From Tetradesmus obliquus (Eukaryota > Chlorophyta > Chlorophyceae > Sphaeropleales > Scenedesmaceae), in the NCBI GenBank assembly GCA_030272155.1, contig CP126194.1, positions 4,889,501 through 4,953,500 on the forward strand: a DNA stretch of 64,000 nucleotides. The letters are read 5' to 3'. Position 1 is the first letter of the stretch. Each line of letters opens with the position of its first letter. A program made the position numbers and the translations under genes. This document shows positions 22,501 through 33,252 of the stretch, piece after piece. The notes below the pieces were generated by a model that saw only the letters and a list, made by a program, of their open reading frames with translations, made no database searches and was not told the origin of the DNA.

Positions 22501-24400
22501 GGCAGAAGCTTACTTTGTTGCGACGTGTGATGCTTATGCATGACAACATGGCGCAGTAACAGTGGCACGTATGCGGCGCCATCGACCTGACACTGCCATC
22601 ACTGCTCTTCCCCTTGTATCAACCTTGCAGCAGGCGCTGCCGGTACTGCCAGCGACCCCTACCGTGCCTACAGCGGTGCCTCCTCCAACAAAACTTCTCT
22701 CTGACTGCAGCTCTTGCTGCCCTTTGCACGGCCCCTCTTGCTTCACTGCAGGTGCTGGCGCTGCTGCTGCAAGCGACCCTGCCGTGCTTACAGCAGCGCC
22801 TCAAACTCGGACTTCTTCTGCGGCTTGGTGCCTGGCGCGTTGCTGAGCAGCGTGGGCCCCCTGATGCCTGCTCCAACCTTACTTCTTCTCCCTGACTCGA
22901 CCTCGCTGCCCTTGTACAACTATCTCTTGCTTCGCCGCAGGTGCCGGCACTGCTGGTGCCAGCGACTTCTACTGCGCCTACAGCGGCGCCTCCAACTCCA
23001 ACTCGCACTTCTTCTGCTGCGTGGTGCCTGGCGCGGTGCTGAGCAGTGTGTGCCGCCCGATGCCTACTCCAACCTTACTTCTTCTCCCTGACTCGACCTC
23101 GCTGCCCTTGCACGACTATCTCTTGCTTCGCCGCAGGTGCTGCCGGTGCTGCCGGTGCTGCCAGCGACCCCTACCGTGCCTACAGCGGTGCCTCCAACTC
23201 CAACTCGGACTTCTTCTGCGGCGTGGTGCCTGGCGCAATGTTGAGCAGCGTGGGCCGTGCCATGCAGCTGGAGGGCGCTGCTGGGCTGGCGCTGCGGCGG
23301 CTGAGCCGGGAAGGCTTGGGCTGGGTGCCAACTGCGGGCAACGTGTGCACGCTGCTGGCTTTTGGTATCTGTGTGTATTTGAACAGATACATGACAGGTG
23401 AGAAGGGGCGGGTGCCCCTGGTGGTGTGAGGCGAGGCATGCTGCGCCTAGTGGTGTGTAGCGTGCAGAGGGCGTCCGCATGTGCGAGGGGGATGTTGTAC
23501 ACAACAGCAGTTGTGCTAGCGACGCAGCTTTGTCATGGCAGCGACTGCCTGGTGCTCTGAAAGGATGTCTCGTGCTGCCCCTTGCCACAGTACTTGGAGC
23601 TCATCAATGTGCTGCTGCTGGTGGTGTTGGTGCTGCTGCTGCTGCTGCTGCTGTGCAGGCGGTGCCCCTGAGGCCATGCTGATGCTGGCGCCGCTGCTGC
23701 TGATGCTAAGCCAGGACCCGCTGCTGCTGCGGCAGCTGGGCGAGCGCCAGCGCTACCTGCCGCCAGTGCTGGCCTTCAGCTGCTACCTGACCATCAGCTC
23801 GGCCATACAGGTGCGCCGGCAGCAGCAGCAGCAGCAGCGGCACGGAGATGCACGGCTGGATGGGTTGTGCCCATGCTGAGCTTGCAGCAGAATCCACAGC
23901 AGCATGGAGCTGCTGCTACAAAGGCTCATGATGCTCCGAGAGAGTTTGCCAGCAGCCCGCACGTGGGCATGTCACGTGCCAGCTGCTGCCAAACAAAACA
24001 TGGTCTTTTTCCCAGCATGCGCAGCTGCCAACTCCGAATGCGTTCGTTGCAACACTCACGGCTGACCTCACCGCATTCCTGCTTCCTTATGCTTTTGTCT
24101 GTTGTGTATGTGCAGGTGGTCAGCTGGGGCCGCGAGTACAGCGACTGGGCTTCCTGTGCGCTCAACCTGGCGCTGCTGGCGCTGGCGCTGCCGCTGCACG
24201 GCCTGTTCTGCAAGTACCTGTGGGACCAGAAGCCGCAGCCTGCGGTGCTGCTGGTGGCGCTGGGGCCGCTGTGCGTGCTGTCGCTGCTGCTGGCGCAGGC
24301 CGAGGGCATTCGGTACTTGGCTGGGGGTGGGCTGGTGGCAGCGGCACTGATGTACTTCAGCATGCGGCACATGAAGCGCGTGGGGCTCAAGGTGGTGTGA
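17377..24400 (+). CDS. NEF1: NEF1-like (NO EXINE FORMATION 1) polytopic membrane protein, 10 exons
   Basis: Exons: 17377-17574, about 17896-18375, 18700-18946, 19690-20696, 21034-21408, 21807-21973, 22194-22417, 23137-23397, 23659-23810, 24116-24400. Phases agree throughout and predict about 1131 residues, close to the roughly 1120 of the Arabidopsis protein as I remember it. The match is by recall of the family: an N-terminal block with LVPALLVAAGLGG, a central IEGRVIFHAFMPYIKLPAPW, EEQMFGAHHHEE with DVMYPAWLVI, IDCERLEANQAALFGVFAAH, and the C-terminal GIRYLAGGG to MKRVGLKVV. There are about 20 hydrophobic helices. In Arabidopsis NEF1 is described as a plastid envelope protein needed for pollen exine and lipid supply; the algal role is unknown. 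The start is the ATG in MSSSSGSGVRFAPG. The exon 2 start is the least certain edge. Confidence 0.85.
19140..19745 (+). repeat. Array of copies of the acceptor edge of NEF1-like exon 4, separated by CTG runs
   Basis: Five clear copies of a unit reading CTG-run, GCCAGGCATTGAGGGCCGCG, TGATCTTCCATGCCTTCATG, CCATACATCAAGCTT begin near 19274, 19402, 19502, 19593 and 19683; a degenerate sixth lies near 19150-19205. Only the last continues into exon 4 (PAPWNYVAVSG). Every copy keeps the CAG acceptor, and most keep the coding sense IEGRVIFHAFMPYIKL. Unit length varies, roughly 90-130 bases, through the CTG tract. Confidence 0.9.
22625..23250 (+). repeat. Four tandem units containing the acceptor edge of NEF1-like exon 8
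   Basis: Units of about 190 bases comprise the end of the intron (CTGACTCGACCTCGCTGCCC, then CTTCGCCGCAG in the last two) and the first part of the exon coding SDPYRAYSGASNSNSDFFCG with VVPGAMLSSVG. Exon-like parts start near 22630, 22752, 22941 and 23137; only the last continues into the exon body. The earlier copies carry substitutions that change the peptide and frame, consistent with decay. Confidence 0.85.
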
Positions 24401-25770
24401 GGCATGCTGCTGTACAGCATTATCATCATCATGTTACCCATCAAGCCATAGCATCAACGCCATGCTGCTGTACATGTGGTGATGTGAGGCTTGCTCCTGT
24501 ACGTGTGATGGCGTGGGGGCGTGCTGCTGTAGAGCGACATGCGCGTGTGCACGTGATGACATGGGGAATGCCATCGTAGGTGATGTTAATGGAGAGTTTA
24601 CTTACATGTGCAGTGGGCTGAAGCCGCAGCTGCCATCTAGCGTCGAAACGATGCCTCCTGCGTTGAGTACCTTGCGTGATGTGGGTGCGTGACAGTTGGT
24701 GAAGTCCAGCTGGTGGACTGGCACTCGTCAATGCCGTGTGTGTGCGGGAGCTCGAGCTGTGCTGTGCCGCTGCTATGCATCGTGCCTGCCGCCATGTCTG
24801 CTTGATGCAGCCGGCCTGTGTCTAGCCGTTGTTGAGCAAGGGCTGCTGTGTAAGGTTGTGTGGCGCCTGCAGGCATCCTTGCTACCGGGTTCTGCCATGG
24901 GGATGTGATCTGATGAGGAGGCTGCTGCGAGCTGTTGATGATGTTTTGCTGCTGCACGGCAGCTGCATCACGGTCATGTGTTGCCGTTTGATGCCAAGCG
25001 CGCTGAGCACAGGTTGTAACGGATGTGAGGGTGCTGCCCTTGCCATGTAAAGAAAGTTGCCGATTGCATGCTTGCCAGCCATGTCACATGATGTGCTACC
25101 CATCAACTGTCAACAACAGCTGCAGCATACGAGTGGGCAATCACCTTAGCGTGCATGCCACTGCCGGTGAGTACAGGACACATGCGCAGCATGGCATAGC
25201 CCAGCGTCATAACCGTCGACTGCTTTACAGCAGGCTGTGTCAGCCTGTGAAGGCTGGTAATAACTGTCTGACTTGACCTTAAACAAGGGCTGTTTATAAA
25301 CAAGATCAGCACCCCCAGCCACCCACTACACCTCATGCACCCCGTCAACAAACCCCAACCCCGCTCAGTGCCTGTTTAGCACTCCGCTAGCACTGCACTC
25401 TGCAGCAGCCCCGCTGCTGCCGCTGCTGCTTGCATCCTAAACTTTTGGCGCTTTCAACACAGAACGCCCGCCTGAGAGCAGCACCGCCAGTTCTGGCTGA
25501 AGCCACCAATGTGCTGCATTGCACCAGCACATCTCCGAGCGCACACACTCAACAAACTTGCTGTGTCCTGCAGCACTGCACAGCGCAGCTCAGAACATCG
25601 CCGCGCTCGCAGCACCCAGCGCAAGGCGCATGCGCGGTAGGTGCGCCATGCAGCTGCATGGGCCCATTGCACGTCTGCTGCGCCGCACTGGCACTGAGCA
25701 ATGCGCCGCAGCGGCATTGAGCAACACAGCTGCTGCTGTAAATCTACAAGCTCCACACAGTGCCTCTGCT
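24401..25770. other. Convergent intergenic region, NEF1-like and eIF3h 3' flanks
   Basis: TGTAA at about 25013 (+) lies 610 bases past the NEF1-like stop. TTACA at about 25227 reads TGTAA on the minus strand, 540 bases past the eIF3h stop. 24400-24560 has an irregular repetition of CATGCTGCTGTA-type words. 25048-25070 shares AAAGAAAGTTGCCGA then TTGCAT with the end of the 170-base interspersed repeat. No coding region was recognised. Confidence 0.5.
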
Positions 25771-28700
25771 TCAGTGCTGCGCAGCCTTCTGCGCCGCCTG
25801 CACCAGGTACATCTTGGCCATGCCCTTCTCCGCCGCAGCACCCAGCATGTCGCAGTAGCCCGCGATCTGGCTGGTGACCAGGTACTGATCCAGCGCACTT
25901 GGCTCCGGAATCGGCTTGAACAGCACGGGGTCCTCCTCAGGCAGAGGCTCCTCGCCTGCTGCGCGGCGCGCGATGTTCTCCTGGTTGCGCTTCTGCAGCC
26001 AGGCGGCCATCTGCTGCTGCTGGCGCGCCACGTTGCGGTGGTACATGGACACCTGCGGAGCACAGTGGACGGGAAGCGGGAAGGGTTAGCGGTTAGGCTT
26101 GCAGACACAGGCGCAAGCACGGCGGTGGGCTGAGGCGAGTGAGGGGGCGAGGTGTCAGCAGGCGCGTGACGGGGCGGCAACCATACACACGAGGATTGCG
26201 TCGAAGCACCGCTTGCTCTGCCATACGCAGCAAGCAGGCCCATGCAGCCAGCACACCACAGCACGCACGCCACGCCTTGCGCTACTCCATGACCATATGC
26301 CAGTCACGCACTCAACAAACTGATGCATGCCACTTCTGCAGTCAACTGGTGCAAGTACCTGTTGGGTTGCAAGTGAAGGCAGAAGCCAAGCTGGATGCAG
26401 GCAGGGTGCAGAAACTGCAACATATAGGCGCACACAGCGGCACGCTGACACAAGGGTTGCAGATTTGGCACGCACAAATGTGGGTTCACTGCATCCTGAT
26501 TACCAGACACTTCATACCACGCAGCAGACTGCCCTCATGTTGCAAAAACAGTGTGAGTTATCCTCATGGGTGGCTCAGTATAGCGACGTTTGCTGAGCAT
26601 CATTGAGCAGCTGCGAGGCACGGCAAACAGCAAGAAAACCAAACATCCAAGCACCTGGTGGCCACATCCAACCCAGTTGCACATCTTGTGCACAACCAAC
26701 CCAGTGCACATCTGATGCACATCCAACCAAGTGTATATGCAGCGCAGTGCACATGTCGTGAACAACCAACCCAATGCACATCAAACTCAGTGTGCATTCA
26801 CATCAGCGCCACACCTTGCCCTGCTCTGCCGGGATGCCGTCCATGCACTCGATCAAATGACAGGGCAACGAGGCATGGACACCGTCACAAGCTTTTGTCA
26901 TCCATTTGGCACTCATGATGTGTGCTGCAGGAGACTGCTGGTGCATCCCCACCCCCAATGCCACACAGCAACAGTGTCACCACAAGCGAATACTACTGAC
27001 ACATGGCACACATGCTCACAACAATGCAACTTTCCCTGCAGCACAACCCCACGCAGCTGCGTTGCACCTTGCCCTGCTCTGCCAGCACGTCATCCATGCA
27101 CTCAGGGATATGTTGTGTCCCACTTCCACCAAATACTTTGAAGCAAATGTGCACACCCACATCCAGTGAACACACATATCAACAGCGCCGCACCTTGCCC
27201 TGCTCTGCCAGCATGTCGTCCATGCACTCAATCAGGTTGGCCATGGTCTTGCTGAGGCAGCCCGCATTGGTAGCAACAAGCACATTAAACCCTGTGCACT
27301 GCCATATGCAGCAAACAGAGCACATGCAGCCAGCACACTATATGTACATCACAACCACGCACCTTGCCCTGCTCTGCCAGCATGTCATCCATGCACTCAA
27401 TCAGGTTGGCCATGGTCTTGCTCAGGTAGCCAGCATTGGCCAGGCTCAGCCGCTCCAGGTCTCCTGCTGTGGCCCCGGGCGCGGGGTTCAAGTCTGCGAT
27501 CAGCGCCTGCGCCAGGCTGCTGTTGTGGATCTTGATGGGCACTTCTACGAATACATCGCGCCAGCCCACGCCAGCCTCGCGCAGGTCCTTGCCTGTGTAG
27601 ATAAAGACGTGTGGCCAGCACGCAGGTGCAGGCGCATGTGTGAGGGAGTGTAAGCTTGTGGCAGTGTGTGCATGCTGTTGTGGGTCTTGAACAGAATTGG
27701 GTCTTAAACCGCATCAAACCAGAGCAGTCAAATCATCTGTAGAATGCTATGCGGAACCAACCTCACCTGTGAGCTTCTGCTCCTTGAAGAGCTCGATGAA
27801 GCTGTCCTTGAGCCGGATTGCGCGCAGGCCCAGCTGGCCGCGCTGCTGGCGCTGCGGGTCGTACACGATGCACACGCACTTCTTGATGCTGTCGTGGTAG
27901 CTGATGAAGGTCTCAATCATCTCCTGCGTCTGCACGTATGCGTGTATGGCAGCAGCAGGGCAGGCAGAGCAGGCGCGGCTGTGTCAGTGGCAAGCTTTTC
28001 AGGACAGCAGGCGGAGGGACTGGCCTGAGGGGAGCTGTGCAGCAAACTGCTGATCGACTCCTGGGTCTATGCAGCACTTGGCGAGCAAGTGTTGTAGAAA
28101 ATGTTGCAGAACAATGTGCGCGGGAGCCATCGATTACAGCTGAAGAGGATGTGCAATGTGCAAGATATACGATGGTGGCAAAGTGCCCTGCTACGTGATG
28201 CCAAGTGCACATACGCATTGACGCCAAGCATGCCACTGCTGCTTCTGTGTTGGTAATTGCCCTGTTTGGTTGATGCCTGGAACCGCTGGCACGTACTGTG
28301 GGCCACCAATGGCTGCAGAAATGCTATGCATTGCTGCAGCGGCAGCTGCTGCTGCTGTGTGACTGTCCGGTCCCAGGAGAAGGCCCCTGCTGATGGCAGC
28401 AGCAGGATCCGCCTGTGCAGGGTGCCCGGTGGAGGCTGCTGTGCACCAGGGAAAATGCCGCGGCAGCGACGGACGGATGCTGCAGCAGCGAGTGTCTGGT
28501 GGCGGCTGCGCTGCTGCACATGCTGCATGCGGCAGCCAGCGTGCGCCTGCTGCTGTCGGGAGAAGTAGCACAGGTTCTGCTGCTGCTGCTACACCCACTT
28601 GCCCGCTGCACTGCTCGGTATCCAGCCGACTGCTGCGCCAGCGATATGCAGCTGCGTTGTCAGTTCAGATTTGCAACCGAAGGCCCAGTGCTGCTGCTGC

Positions 28701-29438
28701 TGCTGCTGCTGCTGCCGGCCGCACCTGGTACTGTCCCAGCACGCTGCTCTGGTACCAGCCGACTGTGTTATTGTCCACGTTGACCTCGCGCAGGCAGCGC
28801 ATCATATCCAGCTGGTAGTTGGTGGAGCTGTCGCCATCATCCTCGGGGCTCTGGGTGCATGGCATAGCGGCAACAGCAATGATCCGAGGGGTTGAGCAAC
28901 CACAAGTGGCCTGGCACGGTGTTAACGTTAGAAGCCAATCCGCCAGCTGAAAGACAGGAGTTCGCACGCACGCAACCTCAGTGTGCTTGCGTTGACGTGA
29001 CGTGCGGCGTGCAAGGCAAGGTGCACTTGCAACGGCGGAAGTTTGGCTGTTGCTTAACCTGGTCCCCTTGCTCTTGTTTGCCGCTGCGCACTGCTGTTAA
29101 TACATCAGAGCACACAGGAACGCACAACACTGCTGCAACGCCACATCTTGATGGACACATGCTGCATGCTGCTACTGCCGCCATGCTGACTTGCTGCAAG
29201 TGAGCTGATGACGGCTAGGCACTGCCTGCATGCTGCCACTCACAGGGAAAGGAAAGCAGTCTGTAACCTCCATTGTCTGGCCCACGTCCAGACCCAGCAG
29301 CTGCCCTGTGACGATTGAAGGCTGTGCTCCATCGCAGTGCTGCATGATTTTGAGCACCACCTGGCCATCTAGCTGCACTGTCTTCAGCACTGTTTCCTTA
29401 ACATCCGGCCGCTTGAGAAGATCTGCTACGGTGGTCAT
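25771..29438 (-). CDS. EIF3H: Eukaryotic translation initiation factor 3 subunit H, 5 exons
   Basis: Exons 29438-29244, 28850-28725, 27929-27767, 27592-27363, 26052-25771 join in frame to 331 residues, close to plant eIF3h. It is a core, non-catalytic MPN-domain subunit of eIF3, acting in the cytosol in 43S complex assembly and, in plants, in reinitiation after upstream ORFs. Diagnostic segments are VQLDGQVVLKIMQHCDGAQP, GQLLGLDVGQTMEVTDCFPF, NYQLDMMRCLREVNVDNNTV with GWYQSSVLGQYQ (MPN domain), CVCIVYDPQ, FVEVPIKIHNSSL and, near the C-terminus, AGEEPLPEEDPVLFK. The JAMM metal-binding motif is absent, as expected for this MPN-minus subunit. The start is the first ATG of MTTVADLLKRPDVKETVLK. 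Intron 2 is about 800 bases with CTG runs; intron 4 is about 1.3 kb and holds copies of the exon 4 donor edge. Confidence 0.95.
26816..27272 (-). repeat. Three copies of the donor edge of eIF3h exon 4 in intron 4
   Basis: The exon 4 end (27363-27440, coding KTMANLIECMDDMLAEQGK followed by GTGCGT) recurs at 27192-27272 (nearly perfect, donor GTGCGG), 27065-27107 (shorter) and 26816-26862 (most diverged). All three start exactly at the donor boundary and extend different distances back into the exon. Confidence 0.9.
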
Positions 29439-29898
29439 CTTGCTTGCTGCTGCGTTCGGGCAAGTGTGCTTTGCAAAACAAACTGTGTTTGGCGGGCCTG
29501 ACGACAGCGATCAAGACAACAGCAACAACAACACATCTCACGCGTAGCTAGACTTCTTGAACATTATGCAAAGGCAGGAAAACCTTGATGAAAGTTTGGA
29601 GCAGCCACCACACGCATTGAAACCTTGAGTGGCTAACACCAGTGTGAAAGCACGGTATAATGCAAGACGTCGTTGTCTAATAGCATTGTTTTCACAGCTG
29701 GCAGCGCAGCTTGGTGGTCTTACCCGACTTCAACGACACACTCGCTTCCTGTCCAGCTTCGCTTCTGAGCCTTTAAGCGCTGATCTTCTGCTTTTATAAC
29801 ATTTAAATCTGTCATATGCATTGATTACACCGATCTGGTGCTGTTGCCTCTACTGCAAGTACTGTTCAGAGAGCAAGAGCGAAGAAGTGGTGATCAGC
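29439..29898. promoter_or_regulatory. Divergent promoter region of eIF3h and OST3/6
   Basis: Only 460 bases separate the two start codons, which point away from each other. The centre (29560-29820) is relatively AT-rich, has no CAG runs, and includes TTTTATAACATTTAAATC near 29791-29808. Both flanking genes are housekeeping functions, so a shared bidirectional promoter is likely (inference). Confidence 0.5.
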
Positions 29899-32800
29899 AT
29901 GCGGGTGCTATCGCTTATCAGCCTTTTAGTGCTGCTTGGAAGCTGTGCAGCGGCGTCAGAGCGAGTGCGTGACCTTTGCACCGTGGGCAAGTGGACAGTG
30001 GGTTGACAGCAACAGCATCCACCTGAACTGTCCCTCTCCTCAACCTGCAGGTCACAAAGCTCGTAGCGCGCCAGGCAGCAACCAAGGATGGCATCATCGC
30101 GTTCTCAAACAGCGACTTTGAGGAGTTTGCTGCGACAAAGGGCAGGGACTACCATCTCATGTTCTTCTTGAACGCTCACTACATGGCCAAGAATGTGGAC
30201 ATGAACCTGCCCAAGCTGCGGCAGGAGTATGCACTGGCAGCACAGGTGCGACTGCTGGAATTTCAAATGACAGCTACACAGCACACGGCGAGTCACTGAG
30301 TCAGCCAGGCTGTCAGTACAGCGGTGTGCAGCAGCTGCAACCGCTGACAGCAACCACCATTGACTCACCGTGAGAAAGTTTCTGATCGGATCAGCTGGCG
30401 ACATTGCGAACTGGCGCCGTACGGCACATGACAGCAGCTCAGCAAGCGCAGTATGGGAGTGTTAGCAGCGGCACTTGCTGTCCAGTGATTGGCGAAGCAG
30501 GGGGAAGCTGCGATGAGTTTTTGGCGTGGCTGCCACATTGTGCACGTCCCAAGTTTCACTGGGTATCCTTGCTACACTCAACAGCAGCACTGCAACCTAT
30601 GTGACCCTTGCAACCCTAGCACTCCCTGGCCCATGTCTCTGTCATACCCCCTACTCACCGCATTGCTTTGCGCACACGTTACTCCTGCCACCCTCTGCGT
30701 CACACGCACTCTGGGTCACCCACCCTCACCTACCCGCCCCTTACTCCTTTGCTCCTTACCTTATTTTTCTCCCTTGCTCCCGCAGGCCTTCAAGCGCGGC
30801 CCGCACCCTCGTGAGGTGTTTTTTGCAGAGCTGGTGTACGAGGGCAGCAAGGATGTGTTCCAGCGCCTGGGCGTGCAGCAGCTGCCCTTTGTGTTCCACT
30901 GGGGCCCGGATGCAGTCGTGCGCGAGGGCCGCAGCATCAAGATCCCCAAGAGCAGCGAGGTAAGTGATCAGGAACCTGTTGCTGCGTTGTATGCACCTAC
31001 CTAGCTGACAGGCATACAGCGCAACTCGTGTTTGGCCGCAGCATCAAGATCCCCAAGAGCAGCGAGGTGAGTGGTCAGGAACCTGTGGCTGCGTTGTATG
31101 CACCTACCTAGCTGACAGGCATACAGCGCAACTCGTGTTTGGCTGCAGCATCAAGATCCCCAAGAGCAGCGAGGTGAGGGGCGATATGGTGCTGACCTGG
31201 TGCAATATGGTGCGGCACATGTTTTGGTGTTGGAGTGGAAGCAGCGCAGCGCAGCATCAAGATCCCCAAGAGCAGCGAGGTGAGGGGCGATATGGGGCTG
31301 ACCTGGTGCAATATGGTGCGGCACATGTTTTGTTGTTGGAGTGGAAGCAGCGCAGCGCAGCATCAAGATCCCCAAGAGCAGCGAGGTGAGCGGCGGTTTT
31401 GTATATTTGCAGATGCATGTCAGCACATGTTGTGCCAGCCGGGTGCATACAGTGTGGCACATCTTAGGCTGTTGCAGTGGAAGCAGCGCGGCGCGGCATC
31501 AAGATCCCCGCGAGCAGGGAGGTTAGGCGGCTTCACTCACCAGCAGCCAGGTGCAATATGGTGCAGCACATGTTTTAAAGGGTGAGTTTGCATTTCACAA
31601 CATGTAAGCAGGTGTTTTGTTGTTGGAGTGGAAGCAGCGCGGCGCAGCATCAAGCTCCCAAGGAGCAGCAAAGTGAGCGGCTCTGTAATGTTTCGTCAGT
31701 GCTATTTATCATTGTTGCTACGTATGACGACTTGCGTTGTGGCACCCCAACAGCTGCCACCTTCACAATGGGTGCTGCTGCGTAGGCGCGGCATACCATC
31801 ATCATGTGCTGCGCTTGACCATTGCTGCCACTACTGCTGCCGCTGCTGCCGCAGTGCGGCCCCAGCATCAAGGCCTACCCCTGGCCCGCGGAGGAGCTGC
31901 TGCGCTGCACCACCGGCAACACGGGCCTGGCGGGCGGCGAGGTGGATCGGCCCACCGTGCTGAAGCACCCGCTGTTCCCGCTAGCGCTGCTGGCCTTCAT
32001 CGTCGTGGGTGAGGCGGCTGAGGCTTTTGCATACGGCGTAGCAACAACACAACAGGAGATATGGAAGGCGTGTGTCTGGTTGCTTTCTCACGTGTCGCCG
32101 GCCCCCTGCGCATCTGCAACGCACACTCGCTGGCATGCAGTTCTAATGTACAAGAAAGGGCGCAAGCAAGCCCTGTATGTGTGTCATGCCTTTGTGCTGC
32201 TGCAGGCGGCTATGCGGCATGGCTGCTGTACAACTCGCCCATTGTGAAGGTCACCGCGCTGTGGGCGCTGGGTGCCCTGGCTGTGTATTGGTTTGCCACC
32301 AGCGGCGGCATGTACAACATCATCCGAGGAATCCCCATCTACTACAGGGGGCAGAACGGCAAGCTGGTTTGGTGGATGGAGGTAAGGCAGCGGGCTGAGA
32401 GTTGAGCAGCCGCAGCAGCAGCAGCAGCAGCGGCATCCCCATCTACTATAGGGGGAAGAACGGCAAGCTAGTCTGGTGGAGGGAGGTGAGGCACCGGGCT
32501 GAGAGTTGAGCAGCCGCAGCAGCAGCAGCAGTAGCAGGGGCGTCGCCATCTACTACAGGGGCCAATGGCAAGCTGGTCTGGTGGGGGGATGCGAGTGTTT
32601 CTGCCTGCGCAGCAGCAGCAGCAGCAGGGGGCAGAACGGCAAGCTGGTCTGGTGGATGGAGGTGAGGCGGTGGGCTGAGGGTTGAGCAGCAGCAGCAGCA
32701 GTAGCAGTAGCAGGGGCGTCGCCAATTGCTATAGGGGCCAATGGCAAGCTGGTCTGGTGGGTGGATGTGAGAATTTTTGCCTGTGCAGCAGCAGCAGCAG

Positions 32801-33252
32801 CAGCGGCAGCAGCAGAGGGCAGAACGGCAAGCTGGTCTGGTGGATGGAGGTGAGGCGCTGAGCTGATGGTTGGGCAGCAGCAGCATCTGGCCGTGCCGCC
32901 CCACGGCCGCAGCGGGCAGCTGTGCGCGGAGGGCTTTGTTATGCGCTGCATATGCACAAGCAACCTTCCCAACCTCACCCCTCATGCCTGCGTGTCTGTT
33001 CCTGCCCGTGTGCAGGGCCGCAGCGGTCAGCTGGGCGCTGAGGGCTTTGTGATGGGCAGCAGCTACCTGTTCTTCTCCACCACGCTGGCCAGCCTCACCT
33101 ACGTGGTGCCGCGCATCCGCAGCACCACCGTGCGCGGCGTGGCCAGCCTGGTGCTGGTGCTGCTGGCGGCGTTCACGGCCATGCGCATCCTGGCAGTGTA
33201 CGGCAGCAAGAGCGGCATCCACATGCGCACCTTCTTCTCCTTCGGGCGCTGA
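29899..33252 (+). CDS. OST3/6: Oligosaccharyltransferase subunit OST3/OST6 family, 6 exons
   Basis: Exons 29899-29964, 30051-30245, 30786-30959, 31855-32008, 32206-32381, 33016-33252 join in frame to 333 residues. The protein is an ER-membrane subunit of the N-glycosylation complex. Residues 1-20 are a signal peptide (MRVLSLISLLVLLGSCAAAS). Residues 23-145 are a thioredoxin-like lumenal domain including DYHLMFFLNAHYMAKNVDMN and FKRGPHPREVFFAELVYEGS. Four membrane segments follow, including FPLALLAFIVV, VTALWALGALAVYWF, YLFFSTTLASLTYVV and VASLVLVLLAAFTAM. The C-terminus is HMRTFFSFGR. The yeast/animal CxxC redox motif is absent; I recall plant members also lacking it. Introns 3 and 5 contain arrays of copied exon edges. 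Confidence 0.9.
30927..31682 (+). repeat. Minisatellite of about 106-base units from the donor edge of OST3/6 exon 3
   Basis: The exon 3 end (CAGCATCAAGATCCCCAAGA then GCAGCGAG, followed by GTAAGT) is repeated downstream near 31040, 31147, 31253, 31360, 31496 and 31648. The first units include the adjacent intron (CAGGAACCTGTTGCTGCGTT and following). Later units carry a different spacer with TGGAGTGGAAGCAGCGC. The last two are the most diverged. Most copies retain a GTGAG donor. The true acceptor of exon 4 follows at 31855. Confidence 0.9.
32325..32950 (+). repeat. Copies of the donor edge of OST3/6 exon 5 and of the acceptor edge of exon 6
   Basis: The end of exon 5 (GGGCAGAACGGCAAGCTGGT then TTGGTGGATGGAG, followed by GTAAGG) recurs near 32452, 32560, 32637, 32740 and 32822, each followed by a GTGAGG-like donor or its decayed form and GAGTTGAGCAGC with a CAG run; spacing is about 75-110 bases. 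At about 32899-32945 a copy of the start of exon 6 (GGCCGCAGCGGGCAGCTG, reading GRSGQLCAEGFVM) precedes the true exon 6 at 33016. Confidence 0.9.

Noticed and set aside
28191-28818. Possible extra coding exon inside eIF3h intron 2 or a plus-strand gene there
   Set aside because: The eIF3h exons on either side join exactly at GQYQ / TQEMIETFISY, matching the family with no gap; the intron frames are CTG-run readings.
30927-32950. Repeat arrays considered as CRISPR or as satellite transposon arrays
   Set aside because: Units are derived from the adjacent exon of a eukaryotic gene, spacing is irregular and spacers are themselves repeated; nothing indicates CRISPR or a mobile element.
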